A stretch of DNA of 64,000 nt from Echinometra lucunter (lineage: Eukaryota > Echinodermata > Echinoidea > Camarodonta > Echinometridae): the NCBI GenBank assembly GCA_029962745.1, contig CM057154.1:26016224-26080223 (forward strand), given 5' to 3'. Each line of letters begins with the position of its first letter. Positions within the stretch are counted from its first letter, which is position 1. A program made the position numbers and the translations under genes. This document shows positions 12,596 through 25,447 of this stretch, piece by piece. The notes under the pieces were generated by a model. That model was not told the origin of the DNA. It made no database searches and saw only the letters and a list, made by a program, of their open reading frames with translations.

Positions 12596-14490
12596 TAACA
12601 GATATAAAAGTTATACAAAATTTTGAGAAGTATTCTGGAATAGATTAAATGAAAACAAGACGAAAACTCTCTGGCTAGGCTATAACATTCCAACAAACAA
12701 TGACAAATGATATTGGAAATATATAACGGGAAGAGGTTTATGTTGATACTGGGTATCTATTTTTGTAAAAAAAAATAAAATAAAATAAAGATATAAGTTT
12801 GGAAATGAATTGGTCTAAAGATAGAATATTAAAAATGGAACAACGGTTGAATTTATGGAAACAGAGAAACCACACATTTAAAGGGAAAATAACAATACTG
12901 AAATCATTGATAGTGTCGAAAATCATTTATACCTCCCAAGTTTTTGTCTTGTCCCAAAGAAAAGTTAAGGAACTCAACAAAACATTCTTTGATTTTCTTT
13001 GAAAAAAGGGCACATGCAAAGGTTAAAAGGTCATATGTAGTAAAATAAAAACAAGAAGGAGATTTAAATATGTTAGATATTCAAACAAAGGTTAGATCGT
13101 TGAATATAAATTGGCTTTGTGAATACTTAAGCAAGGAGTTGAATGCAACTTGCAAATGTATGTTTGATTATTAGTTTAAACAGCTTGGTGGTGTAGATAT
13201 CATCGTGAATTGTAAATATGACATTCAAAACAAGACCTTTCTGAAAAGTAAGATGCCATATTTCTGTCGTAATTTGATTATGACTTTTTTCTTGCTTAAA
13301 GACGACCACTATTCAAAAAATCTTCGACAAGGCATTTTTGATAATTTTCGTAAAGAAATGATTTGGATGAATAAAAATATATAATATATAGGGAAAATGC
13401 TCTTTTACAAGAATTTGGTAAATTCTGACATTTTGTTTGGATTTCTACGAGTGGATGAGTTAGGGGCGAAAGTATCATTTAAGGATGGAACGTGGTTTAG
13501 TCAATATGCACGTATTAGAAGAGTCATTCACCCACTTGGGAAATAATTTGTTTCATGGAGATGAAAAAGTACTACATCGAGAGTATATGAAATTTAGATC
13601 TATAGCTCTTGAATATAATGACCTAATAGTGGTTGATGAAATGATCTGAATAAGACAACTATTAAAAGAATAACTAAAATTGAAGAATCTACAGCACAGG
13701 AATTTTGGCGTAATAGTAATACTTTAAGCAGGGGCGGCGCCAGGATGTTTGATAGGAGGGGGGGGGGGGGCAAGATGACCCATAGGTAGATTTATTATAG
13801 TTTAAATGAATAGTTGCAAGCCCCATTCCTCTCTTTCCCGCCCTCTTATTTATTCTTCGACCCTCCTCCTTTTCATTTTTTGTCATCACTTGAAAAAAAA
13901 TCATGGGGGGGGGGCACCCTGACTTTAGGTACACCTGCATGGTGGGATATTTGGTTATTTAAGTTGAAAGTTATAAAAGACAAATTATTGATCAATTTCA
14001 GTTTTAAATTTATATGCAATATTCTGGCGATACCGGCTAATTTGTTTAAATTGAAAGTAAATGTCAGTGAAATATGTTATTATTGTAAGCAACCAGGTGA
14101 CTGCATGCACATGTTCTTTTTTTTTTTTTTTGCAAAGAAGTCATTATGTTTCGGAAAGAGGTTTAAAAGATATAAAGAAATAGTTCATGTCTAACTTTTA
14201 GTTTAAACCATGTCAAATATTGTACGGTATTGAATTTAGTTCAAAGAAGGAAAGAGATGTCGATATGATTTGAACTACATTTTTTGACATTTACAAAAGT
14301 TTTGTTGGAAAGGAAGTACAAAAAAAGAAAAGATCTAAACAGGGACTTCTTCGTATTATGTTTTACCTGATGAATAGAAGAAAATGTATCACCTAGAAAA
14401 CCATGTATTACTCTTCAGAAATGGAGGCAAATGCTGAGAATGTGAAAATGTACATGTTATCATGAGGAAATAAAGAAGACCAGAAATGAT
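12596..14490 (+). pseudogene. 5'-truncated Tx1/L1-like LINE, 3' half
   Basis: Plus-strand remnant of the reverse-transcriptase C-terminal region and beyond. Near 12630-12690 the frame gives KYSGIRLNENKTKTLWLG, the segment that follows the catalytic YADD block in this type. At 12799-13002 comes WSKDRI-x-KMEQRLNLW followed by TFKGKITILKSLIVSKIIY, the thumb-like part typical of L1/Tx1 RTs. Near 13960-14130 a terminal zinc-knuckle-like pattern (CYYCKQPGDCMHMFF) closes the protein; the minus-strand LINE at 51.5-56 kb ends similarly. Many stops. A hAT-like element interrupts it at 13729-13921. Sequence ends in an A-run near 14500. Confidence 0.8.
13729..13921. mobile_element. hAT-like miniature element inside the LINE
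   Basis: It begins CAGGGGCGGCGCCAGG and ends CACCCTG after a long G run, giving short CAGGG-type inverted ends. It is flanked by ACTTTAAG (13721-13728) and ACTTTAGG (13922-13929), an 8-bp target duplication with one change. Taking out the element and one flank brings the interrupted LINE frame back from ...FWRNSNTL to GTPAWWDIW. The 8-bp duplication and CAGGG ends are hAT hallmarks. No transposase. Confidence 0.8.
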
Positions 14491-15432
14491 CATTTAAAAA
14501 AAAAATCCACTTTTAGTAAAGTACACTCCTCCTTATAACAGCATGATGGGTGCCCCTTTCCAAGCTGTAGGTGCCCTATTTCACTTCACATGAGTGTCCC
14601 ATTTGATTATGATAAGTGTCCCTTTCACTTCAGAAGTGGCCTTACACATGATACACGCCCCTTTTTGACATGTGATTTTCTCCTTTTCTTTCTTGAGCCA
14701 TTTTCCCATTCTTTTTATAGGCTACCTGTTTTTACCAAGTGCTGGTTATTACCCTAAAGTAGAGGTGTTGTGGTGAAGTTGTTTAGAGAGTAAGAGGTTT
14801 AGAGCGCACGCTCTAAATCAAAGGGTCGTACACCCTTCTTAAGTGCCCCTTTTCGCTGGTGCCCCGCCCCTAATTTGAAAGATGCCCCGCCATCCTTGTT
14901 AAGGCGACTATTCGCTTTGATCTATCCAGTTCTTTTATGTACTTATCGAAAGGGGTGTTTGAAAGAGGTCAGATATTTAAAGACCTTTTGTCTTCATTTT
15001 TTTTAAACACATGCACACGCTGGTATCAATATGCAGATAGCACATCACTTTATTTGACAGATGATAAAACAGCAATGTAGATAAAATGCCTTGCTCAGGC
15101 ACCTTATGTCTTCATACTGTGCCCCTCTCAACCCAAAATGCTGGGGTAATGATAATTGCAGGACTCGAAGGATAGTGCTTTGGCTACCCTGGGTAAAATA
15201 AAACCCAGTTGTTATTATTATGCAAGTAGTGAAAGCTTGTGGAAAAATAGTCGAGACATCAATTGAGCATCCTATCTAAAATGAGAAATTTGCTCTATAG
15301 GCTTGCATGCCGGCTTTCATGGTTATCAACTGAAAAAAAGGAAACCTAAATGAGATTTTTAAAAACCCAAAGATGCTCGGGTAAATTTCACCTTATCGAA
15401 ATTCAACCCAAACAAATAGCAATATCAGATGG
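14491..15432. other. Intergenic, with a SINE tail
   Basis: 14510-14900 contains loosely repeated gtgcccctttc-type phrases. At 15183-15222 the sequence ggctaccctgggtaaaataa followed by a (TTA)n tail matches the 3' end of the tRNA-derived SINE at 41144-41380, so this is a diverged, mostly lost copy of the same family. No gene seen. Confidence 0.6.
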
Positions 15433-15739
15433 CTGGCGCGTATAGCCGGGGGCAATGGGGGCGTGCCCCTCCCCCCCCAAAAAAAAACCAAAAAAAAAAA
15501 AAAACTAAGAAAAAAAAGGAAGAAAAAAATGCGTGAGCGAGAAAAGAAAAGGTAAGATAAAGTAAGAAGAGCGGGAGTAAACAAGGAACGGTGAAAAGGA
15601 AACGTCGGAGCTTCCGCGCAAAGCGCGGGAGGGAGGGAACCCTCCCCCTAGGGAGCGCGCTTCGCGCGCTCAGTAAGTGTTTCGCACGCATCGCGTGCTC
15701 ACTACCGCCGCCTGAAATGAAATCCTGGCTGCACCACTG
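15433..15739. mobile_element. hAT-like miniature element, 0.3 kb
   Basis: Flanked by perfect 8-bp copies of TCAGATGG (15425-15432 and 15740-15747). The right end reads CAGTGGTGCAGCCAGGATTT on the other strand; the left end (CTGGCGCGTATAGCCGGG) has lost bases at its tip. The interior (ccctagggagcgcgcttcgc, then cactaccgccgcc) is shared with the larger element at 57984-59360, so both belong to one family. Non-coding. Confidence 0.85.
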
Positions 15740-17055
15740 TCAGATGGGTCTATGGACAATGATGGAATCTTTCTCTTGATCATCTTCTCCATCCACATTA
15801 TTGTGTGGGGATGCTTTGGGGGGGGGGGCAGGGGAGGGAGTGGAGGGGTCTCTCTCTCTCCCCCCCCCCCCCCACTCTTGCGCGTTCACGTTGTCTCTTT
15901 TGTTTCAGTATTAGACAAGGAAATACCCGAAAATATACCAGACGGATAGCCCATTTCAGCCTATAGAAAAATACGCACGTTCTATATACGGCTATCTTGC
16001 TCTCTCTGTCTGTCTTATTTTGTTCTCTTTATGCCTCTATCAGAGCCTGAAAAGAAGTAGAAATCTAAGAGCATCTCGCATGTCATTTCTTTTTACACTT
16101 TGTTGATTCATTTGCCAATGTTTCTTGCTTGTTTATAAGCCCAACTTTCATAAATGCACATGTTATGCTTGCGTCAATTTGTGTCAAGACTACATGTACT
16201 AACCCAATTTCGCAAAGCTCATTGCTCCTTTTTAGTCGACTATCACACATATTCAACATGGATAATTTGGAAACTACTGTACATGTAACAAATAATATTT
16301 TTGAAAAATGGGAGGTTTGATTATGTGTTAATTTTTTTTTTTTAAATCAGAACTCAAGATTTGTTTTCAAGGTCTTAAAGCACATGTACCACATAATCAC
16401 AAAGAAAACTGTTCATTTTCAGTAAAGCCAAGAATTTGAAAAACACTGTAATTTACTGTTCAGACATGAACAGACAGGAGGAAAACCCCTTAGTGAATTT
16501 ACAAATATATGGGCACATTTAAAATATAAATTTGCATAGGTACATGTACAATGTATTTCAATTGCACTGATATACATATAATGTATGTCATATTGATGAT
16601 GATACATGTGATACTTATAAGTAATATATGTGCATGCAATAATGATGATAATTCAGAAACTTTAAAAGGCACAACACAAATAACCACCTCAAATGGTGCC
16701 TAAATTAAAAGATTATTGACAAAAACAATGAGCGGGTTTACATGTTCAAGAGGAAAAATATTAGATACATGTACATGTATTCGGCTAGAATGTCGCATCA
16801 GCGCAGGATTGCCCTTATGAAATGCGATAGGCGTTTTCTCGTGAATCAAGGGAAGAAGAAAGTGTGCCGTAAAACGTGTCGTTCTTTCCTCAAAACTTAT
16901 CCAGAATGAAGGTCACAGTAACTAAAAAAATACAGTCAGGATACTACAACTGGATATTTGTTCATAGAGCTTTAAAATCCTTCATTTTTGTTGAGAGAAT
17001 TTCTGCGCACAATAAATTTAGGGGTCTTTCAGTTCTGCACTGACATGACGAATAT
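15740..17055. other. No gene seen
   Basis: Non-coding, with poly-G (15819-15827) and poly-C (15859-15873) runs and many tacatgta words. Short open frames lack coding character. Confidence 0.6.
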
Positions 17056-17056
17056 G

Positions 17057-17372
17057 ATGATGATGATGATGATGATAAAGATAGTTTCGATGAGGATGAA
17101 GATGACAGAAAAAAGAAGACAATGATGATTGTGCGAGTAATGATAAAGCTAAATGTAGTAACAATTACGAGGTGATGTATTGATGAATATTATGATGATC
17201 ATGATGGTAATGATGAGGAGGAGGAGGACGACAATGATGATGATGTTGATGATGATCATGGTAATGATGATGATGACGGTGATATTGATGACGATGATGG
17301 TGGTGGTGGTGGTGATGATGATGATGACGATGATGGTGGTGATGATGATGATGATGATTACAAAGCTGTTGC
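17057..17372. repeat. GAT microsatellite
   Basis: Imperfect GAT array with GGT and GAC variants, densest at 17170-17360. It gives artificial poly-Met, poly-His and poly-Ile frames on the two strands. Confidence 0.95.
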
Positions 17373-19902
17373 TGCTCATGACACAAGTGATGATGGCAAT
17401 AAGGATAAAGCAGATGGGATGCAAGAGATAAACAATCCTCATGAGAAACCACAACCAACCATAAATTGAATACAAGAAGGATGTAAATATTGTGTAACCT
17501 GCTCAAAATGTGATCTTTCACAGAAGACAGCATGCCTTTGTGATACTGTCCTGAAACCATTTATCATCATGCACCATTTAATATTGTATGACTTGGAAAG
17601 ACGGTAAAATGCACTTATCAGGTACATCTTTATCTATTTATTTATCACTTGTGGGAAAACACCCTCAGCAAAAATGTTGTTTTTCGTAGGGGGATGTCCA
17701 TAAGAATTCATATCAACAACAAAACATCCCGTCCCCCCCCCCCCCCCCTTCCCTACATGCCTTGCCTTGCAAAATAGTGTACTCTTTAGAACTGTGCAGT
17801 GTCAATTTCTGTTTCAATTTCAAGCAGCCAATAAATCTGAACAAAACTAAATATAATTGAAATTCATTCCTACCTTACATTCTCAAGTCCGGGATTTTTC
17901 TTGAAAAACCTCTCCTATCTATCAACACCCGATTGTCGACACCTAATTCACTTTACATGAAACTACCCATTGGAAAGTAACCTTCGTACCTTGATAATCA
18001 TGAAGCTTTTTTTTTTTGAACCACAGTGGAAACTCATCATAAAGAGTTCCAAGATTCCTAGGCCCCCGTCTTCGAAAGATTTGCGATTGATTCAAATCGA
18101 TCTCAACTGTGAGATTGAACTCAACCAGTAACTCTTAAGTGCACAGTTGAAATCATTCTAAATATAGCGATTTAGTCTTTCTTTATGAGATGGGGACCTG
18201 ATTTAACAAGTAAATTTCGTTGGTCCCTGTTCTTTGTGACCTTGGCTCTTTTAAAACCGAGATCCCTGATATCAGTAATAAGGTAATGTTCAAGATCCTA
18301 AGACTCTCATTCCACTAAAGTCACAAAATAAGAAAACAACAATAAATCTGGATATACATTATCTTGACAAAAATACATGCTAGTTATCAATTACTAAATT
18401 TCTTAATAACTACTGCTCCACAAACATAGCACTTTCGACTAAGAACAGGTAGAACTGCTAAAACATACAAGCACAAAAAGTGCTCAAGAAATACATTTAA
18501 TTGCCCTTTCTTCATTCATTTTTACTCCATCTCGCTGTCTGTGTCCTTTTTTCTTTCTCTGTATACTTACACAGTGGTTTTTCTCTCTCACACTCTCTTA
18601 TGCTCTTATGTTTCTGCAAACGTCAATTTGTGATCTCCTTTCTTCATGTTGTTGCTTTCCTATTATGACTTGTGCAGTAAATACATGAATGAAGAAGGCA
18701 TTAAAGTTTGAATTTGAAATGCACATGGTAGGAAATTATTTTATTTACTATTCAATTCAATCCGATACAGTTTGCCATGTTTTACTTTCACATTAAACAA
18801 AATATCAAACTATTTCATTTAATACTAATTCAATCGGCTACATAGTGAGCTTCCCAGTAATTTATACACATGAATATATGCCAAGTAGCAGTCAGTCTTT
18901 GATAGTTTTGCTTATTTGTTATGATTAAGTACACAGCTGCATACAAACTCAAGTAATCATTCTTAGAACTAAAATGTGTTGACCAGTGAAAGCTGAAGTG
19001 ATTATCACATTTCCTTTACTTTACCTTTTCGACATGTTCAATGTTGATGAGGATATTATAAGAAACGATTTCAAAAATGTCATGTCTGCATTCTTGCATG
19101 ACAATTTTAAAAATGGCATACCTGTTTATAGAATCATCTGCCACCAATATAATACATCCGGGTAACGGCTGCTTCACGTATAATGACACCTCGACAAATA
19201 AACTTACCATAACATAATTATACAAAGTAATAATCTCAAAACAAAATGGAAATTCATAATGAGAGCAAGCAATTCTTACGTAGGAAATAGGGTCCATTCG
19301 ATAGGACAGATAACGCCGATGCTAATAAACAAATAAATAAAAATCAAATATCAAATAATAAGAAAAACTTTGTGTATTACAGTCATGTACCTTTATCAAC
19401 AAAAAACATTTTAACGAAACCAAACATACCAATTCGTTCTAACAAAGGCAATATAAAAATCTCTTTATTACAATGGTGATACAATTCTTTAAAGAACATG
19501 AAATTTCATTCTGTAGGTTTTACTGCCATATTTGTACATGCATTTGTATTCATTTGTTATTTTCGTGACACTATAGTGGAGACAATTTTCTATAGTCCAC
19601 CGGTCTTACTGATATTTACAATCTAGAAATCTGTACAATCTAGAAATCAGCAGTACTTAGTCATTCACACTCCGAATGTAGGCACTATATGTAAACGAGA
19701 TATTTACAGGCGATATCTGCACAGCCTTTGCAGACAGTAAAGGTCCTATATAACATGGGTTTAATTTTCCATCAAGCGAGAAAAATGAGTCAATACGTGC
19801 AGGAAAACTGTATACAACTTAGACAAAAGCCATCTTAGCAATTCTAATACTACTACAATTTGGTTCCCTTATCATGCCTATATTCCATATATACAAAGCA
19901 AA
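17373..19902. other. Long non-coding stretch
   Basis: No gene supported. A poly-C run lies at about 17732-17747. From 18061 a segment ggcccccgtcttcgaaagat followed by gcgattgattcaaatcgatc looks like one end of a palindromic repeat, but no partner end was found. A minus-strand open stretch at 19016-19297 contains possible splice sites (aacag|gtatgc) but no recognisable protein. Confidence 0.55.
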
Positions 19903-21080
19903 CTGGCAAAATCATTGTACGACATGTAGGGACAATATCAGGCTATAGAGTATGATATCAATAAAAACACTGTATACAGGTACAATGACTAAAATGAAAC
20001 TCGAAAGGAAAGGTCACTATAATGATACTAGAAAATAATCTTTTACCAATTTGCAGGATGTCACTTTGGACTTCTTGCCCTTCATATCAGGTCTATACTG
20101 ATCTTGAAAATACATACATCACAGCTTTGCAATGGGAAATAAAGAGGCTTCCCCATGAAACCAAATTAAACGACTATAATCCAGTATAATTTGAGAGATT
20201 CAATTAGGTTGTCATAACATTTTTAGAATATTCATGATTAAGTCTAAGAAAGAAGATGAATAAGAAATGACTTTCTCTCTTTTATCATGCTTACTACAGT
20301 ATCAGCAATGGCAGCTTTATCATAAACCAGTCAAGGTTACATAAAAGATCTGCTTATTATTAGTTTCTCTCTTCCACCTCTCTGGCTGAATTCAATACCA
20401 GCTCCTGTAAATGATTTTATAATTAAGTACATAACGATAAAAAAGGAGCATATGCATCAACTTCAATACGGTCATATAAATTATGTCACATTGTTATATA
20501 GAGTGAACAAAGAATCCTTTTGTGAGAGTATAATGTGTTAATAAAGACATCTACTCGTCATAGTTTAAACAAGCAAGTATATACATTTTAAGAATATTAA
20601 TCTCATTACTATACTTTAGTATCATGCGCACAAGGCTTACTCTCAGGCTAACGTTCAGCATTATCTCTCATTAAGGTTTCATTCATGAATGGCTGGTGGT
20701 TTGATACTTAACAAATAAATGAATCAGGGCGATAAGCTTAATCTACATAATGATGGAAACAATCATTTTTTATGATTGTGTCGTCAGTGTTCGATTTAAC
20801 AAAATATGAGCTTGATAAATTCGCAGATAACGTTTCCACATTAAGATAATTATGAATATAGTGTTTATCATGTATATATCTTATTCACAAATGAGGAGAG
20901 TATTCTCCACCTACCTATCATAAAAGATGAATTACAAGGGAGTGTTGCAATACAGTATATTAGTCTCATAAGGCTAAAATATATTACTGAGTGAAATTAT
21001 TACTAAAAAAAACTATGTTCCACTCGTCCATTTTGTCGAATTTTTAGTGCAGAACAGTCCTTTCTTATCAATGGACTACG
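19903..21080. repeat. Duplicated 1.1 kb non-coding segment, copy 2
   Basis: Direct-orientation partner of 1-1098. It runs through cttatcaatggactacggg and then, where copy 1 enters the inverted duplication, continues as acagttgcatgcaaaaattc. It therefore shows the uninterrupted form of the locus. No gene seen in it. Confidence 0.8.
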
Positions 21081-22417
21081 GGACAGTTGCATGCAAAAAT
21101 TCATGTAGAGTTTGCTTTATCCCTGAACTATGAAATAATGTCAAGTATGAAAAGTGAAAAGCATTCACTGAATACATCATATAATAGAAGTGATATCGAT
21201 AGATCCTTACGGGAAATATCATTTCGATATGGCCTTGACTGTCATAGGACCAAAACACAGAAACTGGTGATGAATATCACTGGAAAGACTGTATTTAGCC
21301 TTATTTCATATTGCATAGATTATTTCCCACATTAAAATTCATCAGATAGATATCATGATCTGAATTCAAGAAAGAGGTTTCTTTTTCAGTGAATAATGGT
21401 TTTAAACCTCCATAACCGTGTACGCGCATGACCTCTTGTCTAATGGACGGACAATCATGCTATTAATACGCAAACCTTACACTTATTTTAGTCCACAGCT
21501 AAGTTTTCAACCAGAATTGAAGTAGACCATGGTTTAAACCAATCATCTTCCGTGTATTCGGGCCAATATGTACATCTAAACGAAAATAAAAAAATACTAC
21601 TTTGATTTCAGTCGACTCTTTTCAGTGACACGGTTATAGGGAGATTTTTTCTTTGTCTGAAATTTCTCTCCAATAGATTTACTTTGTTCTTTCCCTCTAG
21701 TCTATAGCTTTCTTTTAAAAGCCTATTTCGTGTACTTTTGCTTTTGTGTAAGTTTTTCTTCTCCAAGTGGAATTGGAGCATTATAAATAACCTGTATTGT
21801 TATTATTATTATTAGTTTGGCACTTCTAACAAGCAGGCGTTCATTCATTGTGGAGTTGGACAGCACTGGCAGATTGGGGAGAAGGGATATCTTCATCTTA
21901 AATACACTCTTATATTCAATGAGATTATACTGAGTCATAGACTTCTTCTACTTCCTTGAAAGACAATAGAGATGTTTACCTGGGTGTTGTATTTTTCCTT
22001 GTTCCTCCCCCTCCTCTCTTTTTCCGGAACATTTTGCACTAAATATGGCTTTCTGTCTTTTGATTCCTTCTTTTGACTTGTGGTTTGTATGAATTCTAAT
22101 TTTGCTTTCTCTTTCTTTGTTTACTAAAGTTTAATAATGTTTGTGATCGCAATCAGCCCAATTTTGTGCTGATTGCGAGTAAAGAAGCTGCAAAGAATAA
22201 GAATATCCCCTGAAAACAAACTGAAACTGCGTACATCAAAATACTTTTTTTTTAAATCTAAAACATTAACATGATCAAGGCAACGCATAATTGACTGATA
22301 TATTCATACTCAACCCCTTCTATTGATATATATCATTAGGTGGAATGAGCTGTGTAGACTTCTAATTATTACCCCCGTAACGATATTGTAGAGTTCACCT
22401 GTCCAAGTTGAAGATGA
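21081..22417. other. No gene seen; one small hairpin
   Basis: Non-coding. A perfect 11-bp inverted pair tcgcaatcagc / gctgattgcga with a 10-base loop lies at about 22147-22178; its role is unknown. Confidence 0.6.
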
Positions 22418-22570
22418 TTACCAGTGAAGATGGCCATAGAAGTCTGCTGCCACCACTTGTTTGCTGAGGGTCATCTGCCCAATGCGTTCAGATAGGCCTG
22501 CTGGTATTTGCTGCTTGACGTCCTCAGCTCAAGTCTCGAGCATAAATTATGGCCTCATTCCCAAGGCTAT
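22418..22570 (-). pseudogene. Frameshifted orphan coding remnant
   Basis: On the minus strand two adjoining frames read like one real protein end. From about 22567 one frame gives GNEAIIYARDLS and hits a stop near 22527. One base over, the other frame gives EDVKQQIPAGLSERIGQMTL and runs on through VVAADFYGHLHW to a stop at 22418-22420. A single extra base near 22526 explains the break. The residue composition looks coding, but I do not recognise the family, and no strong splice acceptor precedes it. It could be a terminal exon with an assembly error, a host pseudogene, or a transposon fragment. Confidence 0.4.
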
Positions 22571-23056
22571 ATTTACTAAGACATGAACAGAACACGGACC
22601 ATTGTGAATAAACATACACAAAATATTTTGTAATTTTGAATAAATACCAATGCCTGTACAGAATCATTTACGTTTATGAATATACCTTCTGTAAAAAAAG
22701 GTTCCAGACAATGTATGCCATGTCATTTAGTAATGTGAAGGAATGCTAGTTTTTCGTGTTTTTTGTGTTAGCTCTTTTCAATAAAAAAAAAAAATTGGGT
22801 AAAATTTTATAGTCTATCTCTTTTACAAAATGGAAGAAAGTGATGACAATTCTCTTTATTTGGAGTTGATCAATAAAGCGAGCCGAACTTAATAGTCTAA
22901 TACATAATGATATTCGATGATTTGCAATCAATATGATATTATTAAAATATTTTCTTCAAAAAATACCAAAAACACACATCTAAAACATGAAATATTATTT
23001 ATTAACATATGATAAAGCAGCAGGCAGTGGAAGAGAAAAACTAGATAACAGAGGCC

Positions 23057-23316
23057 CAGGGGTGGTGCTACAGGGGGAGGGGCGGCCGCCCTCTAAGATT
23101 TTTCAAGTGATCCAAAAAAAAAAAAAGAAGAAGAAAAAAAAACGAGAGAAAAAAAAAGAAAAAAAGAGGAAAAAGAAGAAATAAATGTATTGGAAAAGAA
23201 ATGGTTGGGTCATGTAACTATATAATACTCATATTTTTTTATTCAAAACGTCAAAAATTCACATACATGTATGGGTCATCTCCCCCCCCCCCCCCCATCA
23301 AAATACCCCGCCCCTG
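23057..23316. mobile_element. hAT-like miniature element
   Basis: Begins CAGGGGTGGTGCTACAGGGG and ends GCCCCTG, flanked by CAGAGGCC (23049-23056) and CAGATGCC (23317-23324), an 8-bp target duplication with one change. The interior is an A/AAG-rich tract and a poly-C run. Non-coding. Confidence 0.75.
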
Positions 23317-23397
23317 CAGATGCCTACTCACAGTAAATGCATGTCACGCCTATACAATGTAGTTTTGAGCATTTTGTACTCGTGCACGTTGAAGAAT

Positions 23398-23715
23398 CTA
23401 TGGGCAGCTTGATTTAGAAAATGCAGGGCAGTGGGCACAAGTCACCCTGTTACTTTGTTCTTGTTTGAAAACTCTAATAAAATGGTGTGATGTGATTAGT
23501 AATCTTCCGTAAAGGTAGCCTCGTGGCTTTAATTCACAGCAGTTTGCTAGTCCGCAGCCCCTTTTCTTTGCTCTGCTACTGCCAGCTCTGGACATCAATT
23601 CTTGAAATGTGGGGAAGTTACGAGTAGGCCTAGTCCTCTGATGATGAGAAGTCGACACAATGCAACAACATATCAATAGTCCTAAAATCCCGGGGATAGT
23701 GGAGTATATAATCAT
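23398..23715 (-). CDS. Possible small secreted peptide precursor
   Basis: Minus-strand open frame of 105 codons. It opens with a hydrophobic stretch (about residues 2-22, including IPGILGLLICCCIVSTS) that looks like a signal peptide. Next is a basic, Arg-rich spacer, a KKR processing-type site near residue 53, then a short cysteine-bearing segment GCGLANCCELKPRGYLYGR. This order (signal peptide, spacer, multibasic site, short Cys peptide ending Gly-Arg) is that of many invertebrate neuropeptide or peptide-hormone precursors. I do not recognise a specific family. The tail after residue 75 may be intron. A possible splice acceptor (gattttag|g) also lies inside the signal region, so the true start may be in another exon. 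It could be a chance ORF. Confidence 0.3.
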   Translation of the reverse strand: MIIYSTIPGILGLLICCCIVSTSHHQRTRPTRNFPTFQELMSRAGSSRAKKRGCGLANCCELKPRGYLYGRLLITSHHFIRVFKQEQSNRVTCAHCPAFSKSSCP

Positions 23716-23736
23716 CCCCCACCCTCATTTTTTTTT

Positions 23737-23737
<1 letters not shown>

Positions 23738-23770
<33 letters not shown>

Positions 23771-23771
23771 A
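23738..23771. repeat. GA microsatellite with G run
   Basis: About twelve GA units followed by a G run. Confidence 0.9.
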
Positions 23772-23904
23772 GAAATTTTTGATAAATCTATCATAAACGA
23801 CGGTTATGTAGTAACATTTCAATTTGAAATGCTATTAAAACCCAGAGATAGGATTAGAAAGTCCCGATAAATTCGACTTTAATCAGTAAAATCTCCCATC
23901 CATG

Positions 23905-24500
23905 CAGTGGCAGCACCAGGATTGTTAAAGTGGGGGGGGGGGGGGGGGAGGGGGGGGGGGCAAATGGAGGGCAAAAGAAAATGTTTGGGGGGGCAGGGGC
24001 AGTCAATTTTTTCAAATCGAGCGTGAAGCGCCAGTTTTTTGTCCTCTTACACACATTTTAATATCAATTTTGCGAGCTAGCAAAGCGAGCGAACAAAAAA
24101 TAATCGCTTTTTTTGTTTTTAATGGAATTTTCGAATAAATATCCTGAAATATGGCGAGCGAGCGAGCCAAAAATGGCTACTTTTCTTGTTTTTAATCGCA
24201 TTTTAGAAAAGAACTTTAAAGATATTACGAGCGAGCCAAGCGAGCGAGCCAAAAATAACCACTTTTTTGGTTTTCAATCGAAGTTTTGAAGAGCGGAAAA
24301 TGGTATTTTAGGGCACTTCACAGCTTGAATATGATGCTTATGACAATATCTACTTATTTACAAATTACTGTATAATTTTTCTTTTCAGTCCTCAAAATTT
24401 CTGGTGGGGGCAACTGGGGGGGGGGGGGCAAAGCTTCTGAGTGGGGGGGGGGGGCAAATGTCCCTCATGCCCCCCCCCCCCCCCCTTGGTGCCGCTACTG
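23905..24500. mobile_element. hAT-like non-autonomous element, 0.6 kb
   Basis: Perfect 8-bp target duplication CATCCATG (23897-23904 and 24501-24508). Inverted ends are CAGTGGCAGCACCAGG at the left and, on the other strand, CAGTAGCGGCACCAAGG at the right, each followed by G runs. The interior has repeated modules of gcgagcgagccaaaaat followed by T-rich sequence and atcgcatttt, also found at 58230-58400 and, inverted, at 62580-62650. No transposase. Confidence 0.9.
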
Positions 24501-24508
24501 CATCCATG

Positions 24509-25379
24509 TCTATATCAATATTACATTTTCCCATTAGTAGGAAATGGAGAGTGGAAGGTAGATCATCCCCCACGGATTTATGCTGATGATGCCTTGTGGA
24601 TACCACGATGTTTAAGTCTTTGCAATACCCGTTACAGCATGAGGAATTATTAGAGGAAGTGTTAATGTTATCTAGTACTAGTCTACAGAATGATACCATG
24701 TAATGATAAAAATGCTTTAAAGGAGGGATGTATACAAAAACTGGAAAGATACTGTCAATATGCATCATAAAAAATATGACAATATGCAGACTGTCATTTT
24801 AAACTTGTCCTAAATAAATGTCTGTTGATCTTGAAAATACATGTACGTAACCACGGATAATGCATTAACGAATAATTCAAACGATCGACAGAGCTATACA
24901 ACAGAAAAAAGAAATAAGCCATAGTCGGCTGCCGTGATTGCAGACAACCAAATATGCGGCATATATCCCTTCCTACAACGTTCCACAGCTACTTGTATAC
25001 TCAAACTCATCGCTATTGGAATATTGAGAGTAATACATATTTTTTTAGAATCTATTTTTGTCAATTAGGCTTGGTCTTTATCTATACATCTACTATCATC
25101 ATCAAGTTTTTTTTTTTTTGCACTATAAGAGAAGCTAAATGAAGCGACACATGAATTACTTCAATGAGACTTAAAGAAAAAAGGGGCATTAAAGAATAAT
25201 CTTTTCTTTAGTCATATCAAAAAAATTAAAGAAGATATAGTGTAATGCACTTTTTGCTCTGAAGGTTTAGTGAATGATTCACTGAAAATGTTCATGCAAT
25301 CAATAAGATACAATTTTCTTCAGTTTGTTCCATGGCAGCTTCAGAAAATCAAAACAAAATGATAATGATAATGTTGATA

Positions 25380-25447
<68 letters not shown>

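Noticed and set aside
17165..17560. Open frames rich in His, Met or Ile
   Set aside because: They are products of the GAT microsatellite on both strands.
18061..18180. Possible palindromic MITE end
   Set aside because: Only one end was found, with no inverted partner or target duplication.
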